From Acidobacteriota bacterium (GTDB taxonomy: Bacteria; Acidobacteriota; Blastocatellia; Pyrinomonadales; Pyrinomonadaceae), in NCBI GenBank assembly GCA_029557535.1, contig JAKQII010000309.1, positions 1 through 42,514 of the forward strand: a stretch of 42,514 bases of DNA, in the 5' to 3' direction. This document shows, one piece after another, positions 37,754-42,514 of this stretch. A program made the translations under genes and the position numbers. Below the pieces are notes generated by a model. That model worked only from the letters and a program-made list of their open reading frames with translations, was not told the origin of the DNA and searched no databases. Within the stretch, counting starts at the first letter, position 1. Every line of letters begins with the position of its first letter.

Positions 37754-38458
37754 ATGAAAATCGCCTTGATCGGACACGGCGCGATGGGAAGACTCATCGA
37801 GCGGCTTGCCGTCGAAAAGGGACATGAGATCGCGGTCGTCGTCGACGATGCGCAGTCGGCGTTTGCGGCGTCGGACCTTGCCGACCGTTTGCGCGGCGCA
37901 GACGTCGCCATCGACTTCACCGTTGCGACGGCTGTCCGACGAAACGTCGAGGCATGCGTCCTTGCGTCGGTTCCGTTGGTCGAAGGAACGACCGGATGGA
38001 ATGACGAACGATCTTCAATTCTTGAGATCATCGATCGCGAAAACGGAGCGTTCGTTTACGGGTCGAATTTCAGCGTCGGGGTGAATCTGTTTTTCAAGCT
38101 CGCCGATCACGCCGCTGAACTATTTTCGAAATTTGACGATTACGAGACGTTTATCGAAGAGCGCCACCATTCCCGCAAAAAGGACGCCCCGAGCGGAACC
38201 GCGCTGAAACTGAAAGATATTGTTGCGACGCACTACGGGGAAGGCTTTTCGGTCGCTGCGACCCGTGCCGGCGATATTCCGGGCACGCACATCGTCGGAT
38301 TCGACGCCGCTCCGGACACGGTTGAGTTAAGACACACGGCGCGATCACGCGAAGGCTTTGCGCGCGGCGCGATCGTCGCCGCCGAATGGATCGTCGGCCG
38401 AACCGGAATCTATGAGTTTTCGGATGTGATGGACGAGATACTATCAGGCGGACTGTGA
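37754..38458 (+). CDS. dapB: 4-hydroxy-tetrahydrodipicolinate reductase
   Basis: DapB reduces 4-hydroxy-tetrahydrodipicolinate with NAD(P)H in lysine and diaminopimelate synthesis. The 234-residue protein starts MKIALIGHGAMGRLIERLA (dinucleotide-binding GxGxxG variant), followed by DVAIDFTVATAV and EGTTGW (family motifs), SNFSVGVNLFF, and the catalytic and substrate-binding segment EERHHSRKKDAPSGTALKL with the HH pair and Lys. C-terminal GRTGIYEFSDVMDEIL matches the family. Slightly short (usual 240-270) but complete. ATG 37754 is preferred; an upstream frame runs through hairpin repeats. Its stop overlaps the GTG of the following regulator (GTGA). Confidence 0.95.
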   Translation: MKIALIGHGAMGRLIERLAVEKGHEIAVVVDDAQSAFAASDLADRLRGADVAIDFTVATAVRRNVEACVLASVPLVEGTTGWNDERSSILEIIDRENGAFVYGSNFSVGVNLFFKLADHAAELFSKFDDYETFIEERHHSRKKDAPSGTALKLKDIVATHYGEGFSVAATRAGDIPGTHIVGFDAAPDTVELRHTARSREGFARGAIVAAEWIVGRTGIYEFSDVMDEILSGGL

Positions 38459-39021
38459 ACTTCATCGATCATATTCGCACGTTCTTCCCGATCTCGGATG
38501 CCGCGGCCGAGGAATTGGTCTCCAAAAGCCGGCTTGCTTCGTTTTCGCGTCATTCTCTGCTCCACCGCGAAGGCGACGTCTGCAACGTTTTGTGGTTCGT
38601 CGAAAAGGGAATTGTCCGTTGGTACTACATCGATGAGGACGGACGCGACATTACCGACTGGTTCGCATCCGAGAATTCGTTCGTGACCGCTTTCGACAGC
38701 TTCTTTCAACGCAAGCCGAGCCGCTACTTCATCGAGACGCTTGAAGACTGCGATCTCTATTCGATGACGTACGGCGACCTTGAGTCGTCGTTCAACCGGT
38801 TCCCCGAGATCGACCGGCTGAGCAGAGTGATACTTCTCCAAATCCTCGAAGAGCAGCTCGCAAAGAACTCGGCGCTGCAGTTCCGCAAGGCCTCGCAGCG
38901 ATATCGTTTCATCATCGAGAAGCACCCTGACCTGCTCAGGAGGGTCTCCCTGGGCCACATTGCCTCTTACCTCGGCATCACGCAGGAAACCCTCAGCCGG
39001 ATTCGTGCGCGGCGATCGTAA
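38455..39021 (+). CDS. Crp/Fnr-family transcriptional regulator
   Basis: This 188-residue protein has a cyclic-nucleotide-binding-like beta-roll (about 20-115, SRHSLLHREGDVCNVLWFVEKGIVRWYY) and a C-terminal helix-turn-helix (VSLGHIASYLGITQETLSRIRARRS). The N-terminal Fe-S cysteines of FNR are missing (only two scattered Cys), so it is not an oxygen-sensing FNR. The recognition helix carries ETLSR, with Glu, Ser and Arg at the spacing FNR uses to read TTGAT (ETISR). The start is the GTG at 38455, overlapping the dapB stop. Effector unknown. Similar regulators are common in Bacteroidota and Acidobacteriota. It could bind the FNR-like box at 23121, but nothing in the sequence proves it. Confidence 0.85.
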   Translation: MNFIDHIRTFFPISDAAAEELVSKSRLASFSRHSLLHREGDVCNVLWFVEKGIVRWYYIDEDGRDITDWFASENSFVTAFDSFFQRKPSRYFIETLEDCDLYSMTYGDLESSFNRFPEIDRLSRVILLQILEEQLAKNSALQFRKASQRYRFIIEKHPDLLRRVSLGHIASYLGITQETLSRIRARRS

Positions 39022-39101
39022 ATTTTTTGACGAAAATCAAAACGGCCTGGGCGGCACACGGTTTATCTTGGGTCGACCATATTTCGATCGCGAGGTTCAC
39101 G

Positions 39102-40208
39102 ATGTTCTACGGCTCCAAGTTCGCGGTTCGGCCTTTCGCCTTGGTCGAACGGCTTGATCTTGCCTTATTCAGGTATTTGCTGGTTCTGTTGTTCCCCGCC
39201 GCAACCGCGGCCGCGTTCTTTCTTTCGGGAGTACTGACGTTCCTTCCGGCGATCATCTTTTTTGGCTTGGTATCGTTGCTCGAACTCTTTGTTCAGCCCG
39301 ATCGCGCAAATCTGTCGGATGACCGCAAGCGCGACCGTGCCAATGCCCGAATCTTCGATGGCCTGCTGTATTCGCTCGCTTTGATCCAATTCGGTTTGCT
39401 GGTGATGTTCCTCGCGACCATTTCGCGGGTTCCCGTTGCGAGCATCGAGTTCGTCGGCCGCGTCCTGTCGATGGGGATGATGTGCGGCCTTCTCGGGATC
39501 AACCTCGGCCACGAGCTGGGCCACCGTGCCGGAGCATTGCCCCGGCGAATCGCGGAGTTCGCTCTTCTGACGTCGCTCGAAAATCACTTTATGCCGTATC
39601 ACAATCTCGGACATCACCGAAACGCGGCCACTCCGGGCGATCCGGCGACGGCGCGCCGCGGAGAATCGGTTTACGCGTTCTGGTTCCGTTCGCAGATCGG
39701 AAGCTACATCGAGGCGTGGCAAATAGAAAGCGGCAGGCTCAAGAAGCGGGGAATGCGCATCGTCTCGATTCGTAATCGGATGCTGGTGTATACAATCGCC
39801 CAGATCGGGCTGTTGGCGGTCATTCTTGCGGAATTCGGTGTCGAGGCGCTCGGCGCCTTCATCGCGGCGGCCGTGATCGGCAAGATCCTGCTCGAGACCG
39901 CAAACTACATCGAACATTACGGGCTATTGCGGCGCAAGCTGGCGAACGGACGTTACGAGCGCGTCGGGCCCGAGCATTCCTGGAATTCGGATCATCCGAT
40001 CAGCCGGGCCGTGCTTTTTGAACTTTCGCGCCATTCGGACCATCATTTCATCGCAAGCAAGCATTTTCAGGTGCTCGATTCGCTTCCGACGAGTCCGCAG
40101 CTTCCGACCGGCTATCCGGGGATGATGCTGCTCTCGCTCGTGCCCCCGCTTTGGTTCCGCGTAATGGACCGCAGAATTGACAGATTGCCGCAGAACGCCG
40201 GAAACTAG
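39102..40208 (+). CDS. AlkB-type membrane di-iron monooxygenase (alkane 1-monooxygenase family)
   Basis: This 368-residue membrane enzyme carries the histidine boxes of AlkB hydroxylases: HELGHR (with preceding INLGHELGHRAGALPRR), HNLGHHRNAATPGDPATARRG, the NYIEHYGLLRR segment and SRHSDHH (preceded by EHSWNSDHP). Six hydrophobic segments are visible. It oxidises terminal C-H bonds of alkanes or other lipid-like substrates using electrons from rubredoxin; no rubredoxin or reductase lies nearby. ATG 39102 is chosen because GAGG is six bases upstream; an in-frame TTG at 39027 would add 25 residues. It follows the Crp/Fnr gene by 80 bases and may be controlled by it (inference). Confidence 0.87.
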   Translation: MFYGSKFAVRPFALVERLDLALFRYLLVLLFPAATAAAFFLSGVLTFLPAIIFFGLVSLLELFVQPDRANLSDDRKRDRANARIFDGLLYSLALIQFGLLVMFLATISRVPVASIEFVGRVLSMGMMCGLLGINLGHELGHRAGALPRRIAEFALLTSLENHFMPYHNLGHHRNAATPGDPATARRGESVYAFWFRSQIGSYIEAWQIESGRLKKRGMRIVSIRNRMLVYTIAQIGLLAVILAEFGVEALGAFIAAAVIGKILLETANYIEHYGLLRRKLANGRYERVGPEHSWNSDHPISRAVLFELSRHSDHHFIASKHFQVLDSLPTSPQLPTGYPGMMLLSLVPPLWFRVMDRRIDRLPQNAGN

Positions 40209-40212
40209 CACG

Positions 40213-40869
40213 GTGACGCCACGCATAAAAATCTGCTGTATTTCGAACGTTTCCGAGGCGACGGCCGCGGTCTCGGCGGGCGCGTCGGCGATTGGACTCG
40301 TCGGCCGGATGCCGTCGGGACCCGGCGTTATCGCCGATGAGTTGATCGCCGAAATCGCTCGTTCCGTCCCGCCGCCCGTCGGGACCTTCCTGCTCACGAG
40401 TGAATCCCGTGCCGACGAGGTCGTTGCGCATCACCGCCGCGTTCATACGGATACGATACAACTGGTCGACGCGTTGGAAGAACGTGATTACGATTCGATC
40501 CGGAGCGCGTTGCCCACGGTAAGGCTTGTTCAGGTCATCCACGTCATCGATCAAGGCTCGGTCGATGAGGCCTGCGCGGTTGCGCCGCACGTCGATGCGG
40601 TACTTCTCGATTCGGGAAATCCGAACCTTCAGGTGAAGGAACTCGGCGGAACCGGACGTGTGCATAACTGGGAACTCAGCCGGAAGATCGTCGAGACCTG
40701 CGGGAAGCCGGTCTTTCTCGCCGGCGGGATCAAGGCTTCGAACGTGCGGGAAGCGTACGAACGGGTCGGGCCGTTCGGATTCGATCTTTGTTCAAGCGTC
40801 AGGACCGACGGCAGGCTCGACCCGCGCAAGCTCGGCGAGTTCTTCGAAAGTTTGGAGTTCCGCCTTTAG
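40213..40869 (+). CDS. Phosphoribosylanthranilate isomerase (TrpF)-like protein
   Basis: This protein of about 218 residues has the TIM-barrel pattern of TrpF. The N-terminal KICCIS corresponds to the catalytic KICG(I) motif (Cys retained, the following Gly changed to Cys). The second acid lies in AVLLDSGNP, and the phosphate-binding end reads ELGGTGRVHNWELS and PVFLAGGIKASNV, then FDLCSSVRTDGRLDPRKL. The usual FDW after GGTG is HNW here. No other trp gene is nearby. It may be a genuine TrpF or a paralogue with another substrate. The GTG at 40213 just after the alkB stop is preferred; a TTG at 40177 lies inside alkB. Confidence 0.8.
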   Translation: MTPRIKICCISNVSEATAAVSAGASAIGLVGRMPSGPGVIADELIAEIARSVPPPVGTFLLTSESRADEVVAHHRRVHTDTIQLVDALEERDYDSIRSALPTVRLVQVIHVIDQGSVDEACAVAPHVDAVLLDSGNPNLQVKELGGTGRVHNWELSRKIVETCGKPVFLAGGIKASNVREAYERVGPFGFDLCSSVRTDGRLDPRKLGEFFESLEFRL

Positions 40870-40878
40870 GCGGCTTTT
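40860..40878 (+). terminator. Weak hairpin at the end of the TrpF-like gene
   Basis: CCGCC (40860-40864), TTTA, GGCGG (40869-40873), then CTTTTCC. The hairpin overlaps the stop codon and is followed by four T residues, a modest intrinsic terminator. Confidence 0.4.
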
Positions 40879-40996
40879 CCGGTTTCATTCAAATTTCCGG
40901 TGTCGTCTCAAATCAATAGTCAGTGAAGCAGAAGAGCCGGGTTCAATCCGGCCCAAAAGGATCTTTATGACATCTATAAACAACTCCAATGCGTTT

Positions 40997-41026
40997 TTGT
41001 AAGTTCTTTCGTGATAAGCATATACT
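40997..41026 (+). promoter_or_regulatory. Candidate sigma-70 promoter for dapA
   Basis: TTGTAA (40997-41002) and TATACT (41021-41026) are 18 bases apart; the expected start is near 41033, about 27 bases before the dapA start codon. A small hairpin (GCCGG, GTTCAAT, CCGGC) lies upstream near 40937. No lysine riboswitch is recognisable. Confidence 0.5.
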
Positions 41027-41059
41027 TTCTCTTGATTCAGCGATAGGAATTTTTTGCGT

Positions 41060-41956
41060 ATGACGATGAAACTAGACTGGCTGCGAGGATGCGGCACGGC
41101 GCTTGTAACCCCTTTCAAAAAGGATGGTTCGGTTGACGACGGATGTTTCCGCGATCTCGTGAAACGACAGATCAAAAACGGCGTCAAGATCCTGATCCCG
41201 TGCGGGACCACCGGTGAGGCGGCGACAATGGACGAGTCTGAGCGTCTGAACGTCATCGCAATGACAATCGAGGAAGCGCACAAGCTCAAGGCAAAGGTCA
41301 TCGCGGGCACGGGAAGCAACAGCACCGCCGCGACGATCGATTTCACGCGCAAGGTTCGCGAGCTCGGCGCCGACGGCGCGCTCGTCGTTGCGCCCTATTA
41401 CAACAAACCGACGCAAGAGGGGATGTTCGCCCATTTCGGAGAGATTGCGAAATCCGTAAAGCGTTTTCCGATAATGCTTTACAATGTTCCGTCGAGGACT
41501 TCTTCGAACATCTCGGCTGAAACGACGCTGCGGCTCGCCGAGAAATTCGAGAACATCGTCGCGACCAAGGAAGCGTCCGGAAACTTTTCGCAGATCATGG
41601 CCATCTGCGCGCATCGCCCGAAGAATTTCCGCGTGTTTTCGGGCGACGACGCGACGACGCTACCGATGATCTCGATCGGCGCCGACGGGTTGGTTTCGGT
41701 CTGCTCCAACGAAATCCCCAAAGAGACGTCGGCAATGGTCGAAAAGGCGCTCGACGGCGCCTGGACCGCGGCCCGCAAGATCCATTACAAGATCTTGCCG
41801 CTGATGGAAGCGAACTTTATCGAAGCATCGCCCGCGCCGTGCAAGTTCGTGATGAAGGAAATGGGTCTGCTCGAGGAGAATCTCAGGCTGCCGCTCGTTC
41901 CGGTCACGGAACCGACAAGGAAGAAATTGCGCGAACTACTGAAAGATCTCAATTGA
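41060..41956 (+). CDS. dapA: 4-hydroxy-tetrahydrodipicolinate synthase
   Basis: DapA condenses pyruvate with aspartate semialdehyde at the entry to lysine/diaminopimelate synthesis. This 298-residue TIM-barrel protein has RGCGTALVTPFKKDGSVD at the start, the ILIPCGTTGEAATMDESE loop (family GTTGE), VVAPYYNKPTQEG (with the Tyr of the proton relay), MLYNVPSRTSSNIS and the Schiff-base Lys in NIVATKEASG, followed by FSGDDATTLPMISIGADGLVSV. ATG 41060 (MTMKLDWLRGCG) is likely; a TTG two codons upstream and a further ATG two codons downstream are also possible. It follows its own promoter-like sequence. Confidence 0.95.
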   Translation: MTMKLDWLRGCGTALVTPFKKDGSVDDGCFRDLVKRQIKNGVKILIPCGTTGEAATMDESERLNVIAMTIEEAHKLKAKVIAGTGSNSTAATIDFTRKVRELGADGALVVAPYYNKPTQEGMFAHFGEIAKSVKRFPIMLYNVPSRTSSNISAETTLRLAEKFENIVATKEASGNFSQIMAICAHRPKNFRVFSGDDATTLPMISIGADGLVSVCSNEIPKETSAMVEKALDGAWTAARKIHYKILPLMEANFIEASPAPCKFVMKEMGLLEENLRLPLVPVTEPTRKKLRELLKDLN

Positions 41957-41982
41957 TCAGCGGGTGAACGAAGGAGCGAACT

Positions 41983-42429
41983 ATGACGAGGATATTCTTG
42001 GTTTTGCTGATTTCCGCATTCGTATTATCGCTGACTGCTTGTTCGGTCCGGTATGATTTCATGATCGTCAACGAAACGGACGCGCCGCTTGAAATCGGGC
42101 TGAAATGGAACGATGTTCTGAAAGTACCGCTTAGAACGTACTCGTACCTTAGCTTCGACGGCAAAAAGTTCGAACAGCTTGAGCTCATACACACGAGCGA
42201 TGTTGGGGAGAAGCAGGAGATCCGTGTCGTGCTCGAGCCGAAACAGGCGCTTTCGGTTCACAGCATCGACGAATGGCCGCGCGAGGCGATCAGGAGAATG
42301 GTCGATTCCGAATATCGCATCTACCAGATCGATCTCAAAGGATCAAAGGGCGAGATTCACCTCAGCGGCGAGCAAACGTGGAATCAGTTCCGCGAGATGG
42401 ACGGCGGGTATTTCTTAATTTACCGATAA
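41983..42429 (+). CDS. Small lipoprotein of unknown function
   Basis: This 148-residue protein has a lipoprotein signal peptide (IFLVLLISAFVLSLTAC, lipobox LTAC with Cys20). The mature part SVRYDFMIVNETDAPLEIGLKWNDVLKV is beta-rich, ending in GGYFLIYR. I recognise no family. AAGGAG lies ten bases before ATG 41983, 26 bases after dapA, so the two may be co-transcribed. The coding sequence is followed immediately by the dapD-like start. Confidence 0.7.
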   Translation: MTRIFLVLLISAFVLSLTACSVRYDFMIVNETDAPLEIGLKWNDVLKVPLRTYSYLSFDGKKFEQLELIHTSDVGEKQEIRVVLEPKQALSVHSIDEWPREAIRRMVDSEYRIYQIDLKGSKGEIHLSGEQTWNQFREMDGGYFLIYR

Positions 42430-42514
42430 ATGAATTTACAAGACCAGATCGAAGAACTTTTGACGAAATCCGAATTTGACGCCGCCGACCGCGCGGTTTT
42501 CGAGGCTTTCAAGG
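42430..42514 (+). CDS. dapD: Probable tetrahydrodipicolinate N-succinyltransferase, N-terminal fragment
   Basis: ATG 42430 opens MNLQDQIEELLTKSEFDAAD and continues RAVFEAFK before the window ends. The ADRAVFEAFK segment resembles the N terminus of DapD-type succinyltransferases, which often read DRAVFEEFKAALN. Only 28 residues are visible, so the call depends on this match and on the neighbouring dapA, dapB and DapE-like genes. No ribosome-binding site is evident; it begins a base after the lipoprotein stop. Confidence 0.5.
   Translation, partial: MNLQDQIEELLTKSEFDAADRAVFEAFK

Noticed and set aside
38455-39021. Annotation as FNR oxygen sensor
   Set aside because: The N-terminal cysteine cluster needed for the [4Fe-4S] centre is missing.
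40870-41059. Lysine riboswitch upstream of dapA
   Set aside because: The 190-base gap has only one small hairpin and lacks the length and conserved core of an L-box; a simple promoter explains it better.

Overview
The window looks like a chromosomal segment of an Acidobacteriota member, most likely class Blastocatellia (Pyrinomonadales-like). This is an inference. It rests on the moderately GC-rich coding style, the many short AT-rich and palindromic repeats between genes, the gene repertoire, and the strong resemblance of the respiratory molybdoenzyme to the extracytoplasmic nitrate reductase / nitrite oxidoreductase (pNar/NXR) clade. No rRNA, tRNA, CRISPR array, transposase or prophage gene was seen.

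Layout. 1-3.5 kb: the alaS 5' end and recX on the minus strand, then truB (carrying a low-complexity in-frame insertion) and an alpha/beta hydrolase on the plus strand. 3.5-11.1 kb: a minus-strand protein quality-control block with hsp20, clpB, grpE and a ClpA/ClpC-type unfoldase, followed by an exported LolA-like protein. hsp20 has a near-consensus promoter and a palindrome in its leader. 11.3-15.9 kb: a nucleoside uptake and salvage operon with two BMP/Nup-type ABC permeases, a small membrane protein, purine nucleoside phosphorylase, uridine kinase and cytidine deaminase, but no ATPase or binding protein. 16-23 kb: katG behind a near-perfect 21-bp palindrome, a SulP anion transporter, an amidohydrolase of the MTA/SAH-deaminase type and an exported TonB-C protein that ends in a clear intrinsic terminator.

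23.1-35.5 kb is the most interesting part. It is a tight nine-gene operon: GltD-like flavo-Fe-S protein, Rieske protein, b6f-type cytochrome b, heptaheme cytochrome c, Tat-exported NarG/NxrA-like molybdoenzyme, NarH/NxrB-like Fe-S subunit, NxrC/ethylbenzene-dehydrogenase-gamma-like lipoprotein, hemerythrin-domain protein and TorD/NarJ-type chaperone. The promoter carries an FNR/CRP-type box at exactly the class II distance from a good -10. The parts read as one chain on the outer face of the membrane: quinol, Rieske/cytochrome b, heptaheme c, haem b lipoprotein, Fe-S subunit, Mo enzyme. The flavoprotein may link the chain to NAD(P)H. Nitrate reduction and nitrite oxidation cannot be told apart from sequence.

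35.5-42.5 kb: a small DUF7009-like gene, an M20 peptidase (DapE/ArgE type), a frameshifted GxxExxY gene, dapB, a Crp/Fnr regulator, an AlkB-type monooxygenase, a TrpF-like protein, dapA, a small lipoprotein and a probable dapD start. The dap genes suggest that most of a succinylase-type diaminopimelate/lysine pathway lies here, interrupted by unrelated genes.
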